A stretch of 64,000 nucleotides of DNA from a virus, in the IMG/VR virus record IMGVR_UViG_3300010399_000035, positions 1-64,000 of that record. One strand, given 5' to 3'. A model generated the notes under the pieces. That model had not been told where the DNA came from. It was given only the letters and a program-made list of their open reading frames with translations, and did not search any database. The number at the start of each line of letters is the position of its first letter. Positions within the stretch are counted from its first letter, which is position 1. Both the position numbers and the translations under genes were made by a program. This document shows positions 1 through 8,747 of this stretch, piece after piece.

Positions 1-245
1 ACGAGAGTTTCGAATCGGACGAGGTTGCACGAACCGGAATGGTGCCGCTGCCATCGCCCGAAGAAAAGGTAGTTGGAGGCCACTGCTGCGTCGTTGCTGG
101 ATATCGTACCGACTGGCGAACTTTCAAGGTTCGCAACTCGTGGGGTGCCGATTGGGGTCGTCAAGGCTACTGCCATATCCCCTTCGAGTATTTACTCAAC
201 AACGATTTGGCGTCGGATTTCTGGGTCGTAAGAATCGTTAAATAG
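1..245 (+). CDS. papain-like (C1) cysteine peptidase, 3' part only
   Basis: The gene is cut by the left edge of the window; the reading frame is open from base 3 to the TAG at 243-245. The visible 81 residues hold the C-terminal half of a C1-family peptidase: a His in GGHCCVVAGY that fits the catalytic histidine, then NSWGADWGRQGY, which matches the Asn-Ser-Trp-Gly active-site block of papain-type enzymes. The catalytic cysteine would lie outside the window. It sits directly upstream of the terminase genes, so it is probably phage-encoded. A role in virion processing or host attack is inference only. Confidence 0.75.
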   Translation, partial: ESFESDEVARTGMVPLPSPEEKVVGGHCCVVAGYRTDWRTFKVRNSWGADWGRQGYCHIPFEYLLNNDLASDFWVVRIVK

Positions 246-279
246 CCCTACGCTACATAAGCAGGTGTATAAATATATA

Positions 280-735
280 ATGGCTCTTCCCTTTAAACCC
301 GAGATTAAAGCGAGCATCATACGCCGGATGAAGGATGGCGAAGCAGTCTCAGACTTAGCCCGCGAGTTCCGTATCCTGCCCGGCACGATCCGCAACTGGC
401 TCAAAGCGGAGCAACTGGACCTCAAAGGCCTCAGTGCTAAGGAAAACGGTCAGGTCTTAGACGAGGCTATTTTCGACTATGTCGTAACGGCCCTCGAATG
501 CTTGACGATTCAAGCCCAAGTGTTTTCAGATGAAAGTTATCTCAAAACCCAATCAGCAGAGTCCAACGCTGTCCTCCATGGTGTCGTGGCGGACAAAGCG
601 ATTCGTATTCTCGAAGCAACCTCAGCCGTTGCACCAGAGAGCGACGGACTCAGCCTCGAGGATTTCGGGAACGAGGCTTTCCCCAACCACTACGAACCAG
701 CAACGGCAACTAGCGCAGTTGAAGCCGGAGCTTAG
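280..735 (+). CDS. terminase small subunit (probable)
   Basis: A 151-residue protein with an N-terminal helix-turn-helix (residues about 15-45, DLAREFRILPGTIRNWLKA), followed by a helical part and an acidic tail. The DNA-binding N-terminus, the length and the position directly before the large terminase subunit fit a small terminase subunit that recognises the packaging site. The ATG at 280 is chosen; a GTG at 265 in the same frame would add five residues. No good Shine-Dalgarno is seen. A TATAAATA sequence at 268-275 lies just before the ATG and matches a T4-type late promoter core, but this may be chance. Its 3' end overlaps the start of terL. Confidence 0.6.
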   Translation: MALPFKPEIKASIIRRMKDGEAVSDLAREFRILPGTIRNWLKAEQLDLKGLSAKENGQVLDEAIFDYVVTALECLTIQAQVFSDESYLKTQSAESNAVLHGVVADKAIRILEATSAVAPESDGLSLEDFGNEAFPNHYEPATATSAVEAGA

Positions 736-2203
736 CCTTCGCGCCTTCATTAAGCTAGCGTGGCACGTCGTGGAGCCAGGGAATCAGTTTGTGCCAAATT
801 GGCACTTGGACTGCATTAGCGAACATCTGGAGGCGTGCACCTTCGGGCAATTGCGCTCGCTGATCATCAACATGCCACCTAGGTGCATGAAATCCCTCAG
901 CGTGGCCGTTTTCTGGCCAGCATGGGTATGGACTTTCCGTCCAGGGAGCCGCTGGCTGTTCGCTAGTTACTCCGAAGCCTTCTCCACGCGCGACAGCATG
1001 AAGTGTCGCCGCGTGATTAAGAGCGACTGGTACCAACGTAGGTTCGGCCACATCTATACCATATCCCGCGACCAGGACGCGAAGATGAGGTTCGAGAACT
1101 CCGCTGCTGGGTTCCGGCTGGCTTCTTCCGTGGCAGGTATGGGCACTGGCGAAGGCGGAGACTTCATCTGCCCGGACGACCCTCACAAAGTGAAGGAAGC
1201 GGAATCCGACGTGATTCGTCAAGGCGTAGTAGATTGGTGGTTCGAGACTATGCCCACTCGTTTCATTGATCCGAAGACCGTAGTGAAAGTTGTCACTATG
1301 CAGCGGATCAAGGAGAACGACCTCAGCGGAGAGATCCTCTCCAGAGAATTGGGCTATGAACATCTTTGCCTCCCGATGCGTTACGAGGAGGGTAGGACGT
1401 TCTACGAAGTACCGATCAAGCTGGAAAACGGTAAGCGGGCTAGCGCGGATGGTACAGAGCTACCGAAGGATGCCATCATAGGAACCACGCTGCAACGACT
1501 CCGCCCTGAACTCCGTGATCCACGTAAGGAAGATGGAGAATTGCTATGGCCGCAGCGCCTAGACGAACTGTCGGTGTTGCAGATGGAGGGTTCCCTCCTT
1601 GAATACGGTACGGCCGGACAGCTGCAACAGCGCCCCGCCCCACGTGGCGGAGGCATGCTGCAACGAGATTGGTTCAAGCTGGTGAAGGCCGTGCCCCGCG
1701 ATAGCAAGTTCGTGCGCTACTGGGACAAGGCGGGAACCGAAGGCGGCACTGGGGCACGGACTGCAGGCGTGCTGATGGCGAAGTATCCGGACGGGCGTTA
1801 CTGCGTAGTGGACGTGGTGAAGGGTCGGTGGGGTGCTACGGGCCGCGAACAAGTGATCGTTCAGACTGCCGAACTGGATGCCAGAATGTACGGTCGCGTG
1901 GAGACCTGGATCGAACAGGAACCAGGCAGCGGTGGGAAGGAATCTGCTGAGCTAACCATTCGCGCCTTGGCAGGTTATATAATCTACGCGGAGATTGTCC
2001 GAGGCGACAAGGTCACGCGTGCGGAACCGTTCTGCTCCCAGGCCAAAGCGAAGAACGTTGATATCATGGATGGTCTGTGGAACATAGAATACTTTGGCGA
2101 GATGGAATCCTTCCCCAACGGACGCTTGAAGGATCAAATCGACGGCACCAGCGGAGCCTTCAACAAACTCGCTCCGCCCAAACTGGAGTGGATTACCCAT
2201 TAA
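719..2203 (+). CDS. terL: terminase large subunit
   Basis: DNA-packaging motor ATPase/nuclease. From a TTG at 719 the protein is 494 residues. It shows a Walker A-like MPPRCMKS (residues about 52-59), a Walker B/DDPHK region (GGDFICPDDPHK) and the C-terminal RNase H-like nuclease acidic residues in VRYWDKAGT, WIEQEPGSGGKES and NVDIMDGLWN. The frame is open back to an ATG at 530, but that stretch is low complexity and lies out of frame inside the terminase small subunit gene, so a start near the end of that gene is preferred. The exact start remains uncertain. Confidence 0.9.
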   Translation: MKPELSLRAFIKLAWHVVEPGNQFVPNWHLDCISEHLEACTFGQLRSLIINMPPRCMKSLSVAVFWPAWVWTFRPGSRWLFASYSEAFSTRDSMKCRRVIKSDWYQRRFGHIYTISRDQDAKMRFENSAAGFRLASSVAGMGTGEGGDFICPDDPHKVKEAESDVIRQGVVDWWFETMPTRFIDPKTVVKVVTMQRIKENDLSGEILSRELGYEHLCLPMRYEEGRTFYEVPIKLENGKRASADGTELPKDAIIGTTLQRLRPELRDPRKEDGELLWPQRLDELSVLQMEGSLLEYGTAGQLQQRPAPRGGGMLQRDWFKLVKAVPRDSKFVRYWDKAGTEGGTGARTAGVLMAKYPDGRYCVVDVVKGRWGATGREQVIVQTAELDARMYGRVETWIEQEPGSGGKESAELTIRALAGYIIYAEIVRGDKVTRAEPFCSQAKAKNVDIMDGLWNIEYFGEMESFPNGRLKDQIDGTSGAFNKLAPPKLEWITH

Positions 2204-2258
2204 CCAACCACATATACCACCCCTTCCAGAAAACTACGTCGGCCCCACCCACATTCAA

Positions 2259-2543
2259 ATGGGCGGGGTGGACTCGTTCGGCAATCCGGTTGGCCCTGGG
2301 TATCCCTTCGAAGCCCACGTGGAACCACCCGGACCCGTCGCTGTAGATCCAGATACTCTGATTGATGGCACCGGGGAACGGATACCTGCACGCTCTCCAG
2401 AAAACGCGGGGCTTTCGCCAGCCGCAATCGGCACGATAGCGGCGCTAACCTTGCCACTCGTAGCAATCGTTTATATCACGGTTTTCGTGAAACTGTTTAC
2501 TTGGATGCTTATTGCGTTTACAGGACTGCGTGTGGTTCTCTAG
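2259..2543 (+). CDS. small membrane protein
   Basis: A 94-residue protein with a polar, Pro/Gly-rich N-terminal half and a long hydrophobic C-terminal segment (about residues 55-94, one or two membrane passes). The linker ARSPENAGLSP contains a degenerate copy of the dispersed palindromic repeat (2388-2410). It lies between terminase and portal genes and overlaps the upstream extension of the portal frame. No family was recognised. A holin or other membrane role cannot be told from sequence. Confidence 0.5.
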   Translation: MGGVDSFGNPVGPGYPFEAHVEPPGPVAVDPDTLIDGTGERIPARSPENAGLSPAAIGTIAALTLPLVAIVYITVFVKLFTWMLIAFTGLRVVL

Positions 2544-2568
2544 GCGCCTATACATATACCACTACCTC

Positions 2569-4608
2569 ATGGGCTTCCTCTCACGCGCACTCACCCAACT
2601 TGGCAACGAAATTAAGGCTAACGTAAAAGTACCGTTCTCCATCTACGGCTCCTTGGGCCAAGGCGACGCGGGGATGGGCTATACCTCCTCGCGGGACATA
2701 GGCTACCTCTTCACCACGAACCCAGGAGCGCAGTACGACTACCTGACAGCTGCTGGTAATCTAGCCGAGAACTCCGTGGTAGCGGCGGCTAGCGAAGCTA
2801 TAGCTCGTGCATTGCCGGATGCACCCCCAATCCTGGAAGTCAAGAACAAGAAGGGCAAATGGGAATCCGCTGGGGACCACGAAGTATTGGACTTCCTTGG
2901 TTGGCCCAACGGCGCTCCCGACAAGGACGTTCGCGGGTACTCCGCAGCCCACCTTTGGGCGGCTACCATCCGCTCCGAGTATACGAACGGTAATGGCTTC
3001 TGGCGACTGGTGGTGGCCCGCGATGGCACTCCCCTTGAAGCCTGGTGGGAACCGTTCATGTCGCCCCGCTACAATAAGACGGAGTTCATCCAAGACTACG
3101 TGATTTACGTGGATGGCAAGCCCTACTACTTGCCAGTCGAACAAGTAGTCCACTTCCGCTTAGCGCTGAACCCATACAACTCGCGCTGGGGCTACACCCC
3201 ACTGTATACGGCTGTACGCCACGTAGACGGCGACAACCGAGCAGCCACGTTCCATACCGCGCTGCTCCGAAACGGAGCAGTGGGTTCGTACAGCGTATCG
3301 CTCAACGACTCCGCTGACTATGCCAAGGCGGGTATCACGCCCAAGCAATTCGACGCGACCTTAGCCAAGTGGGAGAAGCGACTACGTGGCGAGGGTGCGG
3401 GGCGAATGATCTCCAGTTCGCTGCCAGTGAAGATTGATAAGTTGGACTATTCGCCCAACGACCTGATGCTGGATAAGTTGGTGGCCTACTATGAATCCAG
3501 GATTTGCGCCGTGTTGGGCATCCCAGCGATGGTGATTGGCATATCTTCTGGAGACAGTACCAAGACCTATTCGAACTACGAAGAAGCACTGAAGGACTTC
3601 TGGCAGCGGACGATCAAGCCGCTTAACGGACTGCATGCTTCGGAGTTGGGAGCGCAGTTACTACCGCTGTTCGGCCTTAGCCCATCCGAGTATCGTATTA
3701 ACTGGGACTACAGCAACGTATCCGCTCTACAAGAATCCGTGGACGCAGTGCATACGCGGGCGCGAGCCAACTGGCAAGCAGACGGCATCACCCTGAACGA
3801 GTTCCGAGGCCACATCGGCGAAGAGACGAAACCGGAATTCGAGGATGTGTGGTACACCAACCAAGGTCCGAAGGAGATAAGTTCCTTCGACCCAAACGAC
3901 CCATCCAACCAGCCGCCCACACCCACCCCAACCCCACTCCCAAGCGGAGCATCCTCTCCAGAAGATGGGCCAACAACTCAAACTGACGAGGAGCAGTTGG
4001 CTGCGTTAGATAAGGGCGCGACGAAGTCGGAAGACGAACCACGCGACGAACATGGTAGGTGGACTTCGGAAGGCGACGACTCCACCACTCCTACTGAAGT
4101 CATAGCGCCACGCCCCGATACCAACCAGCCAACTTCCCGCTCCGAACTCTCCAAGTTGAACCACAAAGTCTCCACGAGGGAGAAGCAGCAATACGCGGAG
4201 CAGAACGAAGTCGACTTGGCGAAGCATCTAGGTGGATACTCCCTGGAAGATAACGAGCCGCCGGACATCATCGTACCGAATAAGTCCGGTAAGGGTCACC
4301 AGCCTATAGAGCTCAAGACGATGCTGGACAACGACCGCGATCGCATTACGTTGCATGCGGATTCCCTCGCTCGCAAGCAGCAGTATGCACAGGATAACAA
4401 AACGACGTTCCATACGGTGGTATTGGACCACCGCGATCGGTTCGCTGGAGGCGTGAACGCCCACCAGCACTCCGGGCACGAGATCTACTATCGACGGGGG
4501 CTAGGCAGCTACAAGCTGTCTGCAATGTACAAGGTGAAGGACCACGCCGAGTTGAACAAGCTAATCCATATGAGCAACAGCAAACTTCCGCTAGGAGCGC
4601 GACCATGA
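2569..4608 (+). CDS. portal protein fused to a nuclease-like C-terminal domain
   Basis: A 679-residue protein. The first about 445 residues read as an HK97-type portal (MGFLSRALTQLG start; APPILEVKNKKGKW, VVHFRLALNPYN and AVLGIPAMVIGI regions), the dodecameric ring through which DNA enters. A Pro-rich linker follows, with an in-frame repeat copy (SGASSPEDGPT, DNA 3944-3971), then the acidic motif DEPRDEHGRWTSEG (about residues 489-502) and a further about 175 residues. That last part has PPDIIV...HQPIELKTML, a D...(E)xK pattern like PD-(D/E)XK nucleases. ATG 2569 is preferred over a TTG at 2512. The stop overlaps the next start (ATGA). The nuclease assignment is an inference from a short motif. 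Confidence 0.85.
   Translation: MGFLSRALTQLGNEIKANVKVPFSIYGSLGQGDAGMGYTSSRDIGYLFTTNPGAQYDYLTAAGNLAENSVVAAASEAIARALPDAPPILEVKNKKGKWESAGDHEVLDFLGWPNGAPDKDVRGYSAAHLWAATIRSEYTNGNGFWRLVVARDGTPLEAWWEPFMSPRYNKTEFIQDYVIYVDGKPYYLPVEQVVHFRLALNPYNSRWGYTPLYTAVRHVDGDNRAATFHTALLRNGAVGSYSVSLNDSADYAKAGITPKQFDATLAKWEKRLRGEGAGRMISSSLPVKIDKLDYSPNDLMLDKLVAYYESRICAVLGIPAMVIGISSGDSTKTYSNYEEALKDFWQRTIKPLNGLHASELGAQLLPLFGLSPSEYRINWDYSNVSALQESVDAVHTRARANWQADGITLNEFRGHIGEETKPEFEDVWYTNQGPKEISSFDPNDPSNQPPTPTPTPLPSGASSPEDGPTTQTDEEQLAALDKGATKSEDEPRDEHGRWTSEGDDSTTPTEVIAPRPDTNQPTSRSELSKLNHKVSTREKQQYAEQNEVDLAKHLGGYSLEDNEPPDIIVPNKSGKGHQPIELKTMLDNDRDRITLHADSLARKQQYAQDNKTTFHTVVLDHRDRFAGGVNAHQHSGHEIYYRRGLGSYKLSAMYKVKDHAELNKLIHMSNSKLPLGARP
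3944..3971 (+). repeat. palindromic element, half unit, inside portal gene
   Basis: GCGGAG, CA, then TCCTCTCCAGAAGATGGGCC. It is read in frame as SGASSPEDGP within the portal linker, between the structural part and the RD-GRWT motif. Confidence 0.85.
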
Positions 4609-5789
4609 CTTACGAAGCATATCTCAACGGCGAGTATGCCGGTCCCGCTGCTACGGTTAAGGGATGGGGGAACTTTGGTAGGTGGACAAGATGCTTGCCA
4701 GAAGACCAGTACCCAACGCTTAGCGAACTAGAGAAAAGTGGACGCATATCGAACGCCCATCTTCTGGCAGGAGAGCTCCGCCAGGGCATGCAGCAATTCC
4801 CGCCCCGCGAAGCGGTGCGGTCCACGGCGGAAGGATTGCTGGGATATGTAGGGGATGCCAGCGAAGGCGCGGTGTTGGAGATTAGCGATGGGACGGCGGA
4901 TGATGCGGACAACTCCGATCCAGGAGAGACTAAATCCGTAGATGACGAACCAAGGGACGAACGAGGCAGGTGGACGAGTGCTGGGTCCGACCAAGAAAAT
5001 AGAGTTTCTGAATTTTCTGCTGAGCAAGGAGGAAAACACTATGACTCTATAGTACTTCCACCTAGGACGGACGGCCCTAATGTGAAGTATACTGGTCCGG
5101 GCGAGTTCGACTATGAGCTAAAGACAGAGGATGGGAGTGATAGGCTAGCTTCCAACTATAGAGCTATATACCCGGACGAGCCTCACACAGTCAGAGATAT
5201 AACATGGCCTCAGATTTACGGAAAAGGTGGTGGGGCGGTAGATACTAGTCCAGAGAACCCAAGGGTCCCGGAACAAGTATTTAAGTTTTGGGCTACTAGC
5301 GGATTTCCTGTAAACCAGAAGAATGGTATTAACCCCCACCATCATCTAATTCGTGCTGCAGCCGATAGAATACTAGGAATTCATTCTACGTCTCCAGACC
5401 CAAAAGATTTTGGCAAGACCCTAAAGCCTGAGGAATACGATAACTTGGCTAGGAAACTGATAGAAGGTATCAAACAATCACCTGCCGAGCAACCTACTCT
5501 ATGGCGTGGTATAGGCTCTGACCAACTTAAGGCACTAGAGTCGGCTAGTCCTGGAGACGAAGTACAGTGGTCTCTCGCATCTACGAGCAGGGATCCGAAT
5601 ATAGCTTCTACGTACTCTACTTCAGGTATATTGAGAATAAAGTCCGGATCTAAGGGCATAGCAGTCAGAAGTCACTACCCACAGGATCAAGAAGTGATCT
5701 CCGGAGGCAGATATAAGATTCTTGGGTTCTCGAAAACGAGAGACGGAGTTACTGTAGTGGATGTAGAGCAGACAGGAGTTCATCAGTGA
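4605..5789 (+). CDS. ADP-ribosyltransferase with virion-type N-terminal module
   Basis: A 394-residue protein. The N-terminal about 110 residues are of unknown fold. The motif DEPRDERGRWTSAG is at residues about 114-127. The C-terminal third has the arginine-type ADP-ribosyltransferase signature: R in TLWRGIGS, the STS block in WSLASTSRDP, and a catalytic-loop glutamate in PQDQEVISGG. It would transfer ADP-ribose from NAD to a host target. The first residue of the usual ExE is Asp here (DQE), so target specificity is unclear. ATG overlaps the portal stop (ATGA). Codon use in 4980-5780 is more AT-rich than in the neighbours, which suggests later acquisition. Tailed phages such as T4 inject similar enzymes with their DNA. 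Confidence 0.8.
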   Translation: MTYEAYLNGEYAGPAATVKGWGNFGRWTRCLPEDQYPTLSELEKSGRISNAHLLAGELRQGMQQFPPREAVRSTAEGLLGYVGDASEGAVLEISDGTADDADNSDPGETKSVDDEPRDERGRWTSAGSDQENRVSEFSAEQGGKHYDSIVLPPRTDGPNVKYTGPGEFDYELKTEDGSDRLASNYRAIYPDEPHTVRDITWPQIYGKGGGAVDTSPENPRVPEQVFKFWATSGFPVNQKNGINPHHHLIRAAADRILGIHSTSPDPKDFGKTLKPEEYDNLARKLIEGIKQSPAEQPTLWRGIGSDQLKALESASPGDEVQWSLASTSRDPNIASTYSTSGILRIKSGSKGIAVRSHYPQDQEVISGGRYKILGFSKTRDGVTVVDVEQTGVHQ

Positions 5790-8281
5790 TAATCAGTCTC
5801 TCTGGTCTAGATAGCAGACAGCGGATTCCCGTAGTTCCGTTACCATCAATGGAGTTGAAGTCCTTCAACGGCTACTCCTACGCCTCCACGCAGGTGAATC
5901 TCCCCGAACCACTCGCAAGCCAAATCACGGATTGGGCCGCAGCCAATATCCCTGCCGATTCGCTGCACCCCGAATCCCAGGGTCAAGACGTGCCCCACAT
6001 CACTGTAAAGTACGGAATATTGGATGACTCGCCAGCGAGTTCGGAGGCGGCATTGAAGTTTACGGGTCCACTACAGGCTACGCTCCGCGCAATGAAGGTA
6101 TTCCGCTTTTCGCCTAACTATGACGTCCTCGTAATCGCTGTAGACAGTCCTGACCTGCACAATGCGAACAGCACGTTGAAGGCGTCTGTACCAACCGTAG
6201 ATACGTTCCCCACCTACGATCCCCACGTGACGGTGGCTTACGTTAAGAAGGGCGAAGGGGAGGCGTTCGATGGGAATGCCGAGTTTTCTGGGCAGGATCT
6301 GCAGTTCGGTAGCGTGATATTCAGTTCGAAGGATGGGCAGGAGTATGAAATCCCGTTGAATGGATACGACTTCTATTCGCCATACTCCTCCGATCCAGAA
6401 GATGCGCCTGACTTCCAATTAGATCCGACAGCAGTAAAGTACTCCGACGATGAGCCCCGCGATGACTCTGGTAAGTGGACCGCTGGAGGCTCCGAACCGA
6501 CCCACGAAGTAGACCCAAACTCCGCGCCGTATCCCAGCAACATAGCTATACAATCGGCGTTCGACGGAGGTCTCTCCAAGGATGAGTACCTCGAGCTAGC
6601 TAAAGATACGCCACGGCTACGCAACGAAGCCCAAGACTACGAAACCTTCGAGAAGGCGAATGATGATTGGGTGCGGAACGCTTCTGGAGAAGCGAAGACG
6701 GAAGTGGCCCATATTCTGGCGACGAACTCAGCGGTACGGACGCTATCCCTCCACGACGCCTGGCAGCAATCTGCTAAAGCGGGAGAGAAGTTCAGCGATT
6801 GGTTGGATCGGCCCCAAGAATTGCACCGCTACGGGTCGTTGTCCGGAGATCTAGTGTCCTTCGCGGCATCGGAAGCCAGAGCGAAGGATGCCTCTGGAGG
6901 CGAAGGCACTGGTGGCCACTCCACGGTACGGTTGGCTCCGAAGTATTGGTTGGGAGCGGGGCGGGGAATGGGCGAAGTGTACGTTGATCCCTCCATTCTT
7001 CGCAATGCTTCCGAGACCAAATCATGGGAAGACGAACCCCGCGACGAATCCGGCAAGTGGACCACTGGCGATGCAGACACCGACCGCAAGCTAGCCGCAC
7101 TGCGTTGGGAGGGGCGCAAGCTACGCGAGACGCTGAAGACTCACGAAGCGAAGCTGAAGGACGCCCGCTCACGCGGCGACGAAGCTGCCATTAAGGAGCA
7201 CGACGCCAACCACCGCCGCACCGCTATAGAACTGCGCAAGCTACGCGAGCAACACCATCAGTTGGCAGGCAAGAAAGAATATAAGAATCCGTACGAGAAA
7301 CGAGCGACGGACAAGGGTAGCGGAGACTCGCTCCAGAAGAGTGGGCCAACTTCGAAGCCAGAGGCCCAAGCAGTCAGGGAGCAAATACTCTCTGAATACA
7401 AATCTGTTTCGGATAATCTAGAGAAGCTTGGATCTGATGTCGTGTCTCACCAAATGGCCCAAGGTATCCTCACTGCTCAGATCAAGCAGATGCAAGATGA
7501 GAACGACGAAACTCCAAAGTATTCAGTTAGCCAAATGCTGGATCGTCTTCGTCCACTACAGGACAAGCGAAGCGAACACTATGAACAAATGACGGTCGCT
7601 CAAGGTAAGATAAACGAACTGAACAAGAGCTTAACCGATAAGCTTCGACAGCACTTGTATCAACCAGTATCAGTCAATGACTACAAACCGTATATCAGCA
7701 ACGAACTGCGGCCAAAAGAGCACCACATACAAGCAGGATTAGATTCATTTCACAGACTGGCTGGGGATTCTATACCCGCTCCTAAAGGCATTGCGTTCCA
7801 GAAAACCAAAGGTAAGGAACGATCCAACGCTACAGCCGCTCAAGTTTCTCTGGATCCCAACGCTGAAGAGTCTGTAGTAGTGCACGAACTCGGTCATGTT
7901 CTGGAGAGCAACAATCCTCAGTTACACGAAGCAGCGGTGAAGTTCCTGGCGAAGCGGACGGCTGGGGAGAAGTTGGAGTCGCTAAAGAAAGTTACAGGAT
8001 TCCGATACGGAGCGCAAGAGAAGACGAGGAAAGATAAGTTCATCAACGCCTACATGGGCAAAGACTATACTCCTCAGTATTTTCAGGAATTACGCAAACA
8101 AGTACCCAAAGGCGAAATCCCTGTCGAGTACTATACAGACCCGAAAATAAACCAATATACCGAAATCATCTCTATGGGTCTGGAGTATATGCATTCCCAG
8201 CCTCATGTTCTGGCAGAGAAGGATCCGGAGTACTTTGACTTCATGTATAACGTATTAAGGGGCAATTACGATGCTGTTTGA
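5786..8281 (+). CDS. 2H phosphoesterase / zinc metallopeptidase multidomain protein
   Basis: An 831-residue mosaic. Residues 25-200 form a 2H (LigT-like) phosphoesterase with both HxT motifs (HITVKYG at 71, HVTVAYV at 147). Two acidic motifs follow, DEPRDDSGKWTAGG (about 222) and DEPRDESGKWTTG (about 417), with an unknown domain between them. A Lys/Glu-rich coiled coil spans about 430-640. The C-terminal domain carries HELGH (H700, E701, H704), the zinc-binding helix of gluzincin/metzincin peptidases. GTG 5786 overlaps the upstream stop (GTGA); an ATG at 5849 is also possible. The enzymatic domains look like cargo delivered with the virion; this is inference. Confidence 0.75.
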   Translation: MIISLSGLDSRQRIPVVPLPSMELKSFNGYSYASTQVNLPEPLASQITDWAAANIPADSLHPESQGQDVPHITVKYGILDDSPASSEAALKFTGPLQATLRAMKVFRFSPNYDVLVIAVDSPDLHNANSTLKASVPTVDTFPTYDPHVTVAYVKKGEGEAFDGNAEFSGQDLQFGSVIFSSKDGQEYEIPLNGYDFYSPYSSDPEDAPDFQLDPTAVKYSDDEPRDDSGKWTAGGSEPTHEVDPNSAPYPSNIAIQSAFDGGLSKDEYLELAKDTPRLRNEAQDYETFEKANDDWVRNASGEAKTEVAHILATNSAVRTLSLHDAWQQSAKAGEKFSDWLDRPQELHRYGSLSGDLVSFAASEARAKDASGGEGTGGHSTVRLAPKYWLGAGRGMGEVYVDPSILRNASETKSWEDEPRDESGKWTTGDADTDRKLAALRWEGRKLRETLKTHEAKLKDARSRGDEAAIKEHDANHRRTAIELRKLREQHHQLAGKKEYKNPYEKRATDKGSGDSLQKSGPTSKPEAQAVREQILSEYKSVSDNLEKLGSDVVSHQMAQGILTAQIKQMQDENDETPKYSVSQMLDRLRPLQDKRSEHYEQMTVAQGKINELNKSLTDKLRQHLYQPVSVNDYKPYISNELRPKEHHIQAGLDSFHRLAGDSIPAPKGIAFQKTKGKERSNATAAQVSLDPNAEESVVVHELGHVLESNNPQLHEAAVKFLAKRTAGEKLESLKKVTGFRYGAQEKTRKDKFINAYMGKDYTPQYFQELRKQVPKGEIPVEYYTDPKINQYTEIISMGLEYMHSQPHVLAEKDPEYFDFMYNVLRGNYDAV

Positions 8282-8322
8282 TTTGCCGAGCGTTGGCGGA
8301 CGGATTCGCGAAGGGGTTCATT

Positions 8323-8745
8323 ATGTCAGTTAAAGTACGCTTGGCCTCCGGCGAAGAAGCGATCGTGGACGGCTACGAATGGGTGGCGGCGGATCCCTCC
8401 TTGCGGCGAATGCTGAACTCCTTCCGCCAGCCATACGGCCCCTCCGCGAGCGACCCCGACCCGGACTATTCGCTGGCGGAAGCAGCCGTGAAGTTGTTCG
8501 GAGGGGAGATTATTAGTGCAGACCCACCGCTGGACCCACCCCAATATGGTAGCACTAGCGCCGAAGGCGCTGGTGTGGGGAGCGGAGCACTCTCCCCAGA
8601 GAACGGTCAAATAAAATCCACATCTCCTGACAGCGACGTACCCGACTTCACGGATCCCAACGTCCAGAAAAGTACCGCATCCGAATCCTATGCGCAAGCG
8701 TCTGCACCACTTAAAGAGCTCCTCGCGGCGGACGTGGTGGACTAG
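8323..8745 (+). CDS. hypothetical head-region protein
   Basis: 140 residues. The N-terminal half is compact (SVKVRLASGEEAIVDGYEW). The C-terminal half is disordered, rich in Ser/Pro/Asp, and contains the repeat-derived GSGALSPENGQ. ATG 8323 follows a purine-rich GAAGGGG; an upstream TTG at 8278 overlaps the previous stop. No family was recognised. Its place between the effector genes and the gp7-like gene suggests a structural or accessory head role. Confidence 0.5.
   Translation: MSVKVRLASGEEAIVDGYEWVAADPSLRRMLNSFRQPYGPSASDPDPDYSLAEAAVKLFGGEIISADPPLDPPQYGSTSAEGAGVGSGALSPENGQIKSTSPDSDVPDFTDPNVQKSTASESYAQASAPLKELLAADVVD
8582..8608 (+). repeat. palindromic element, half unit, in coding region
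   Basis: GCGGAG, CA, CTCTCCCCAGAGAACGG. It is read in frame as SGALSPENGQ in the hypothetical head-region protein. Confidence 0.75.
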
Positions 8746-8747
8746 CT

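Noticed and set aside
268-275. TATAAATA, identical to a T4 late promoter core
   Set aside because: Only 5 nt before the ATG, AT-rich surroundings, and no second clear copy before other late genes; may be chance.
755-1363. 202-codon open frame on the - strand opposite terL
   Set aside because: It lies wholly inside the terminase gene, has no ribosome site, and its composition is the mirror of terL codons.
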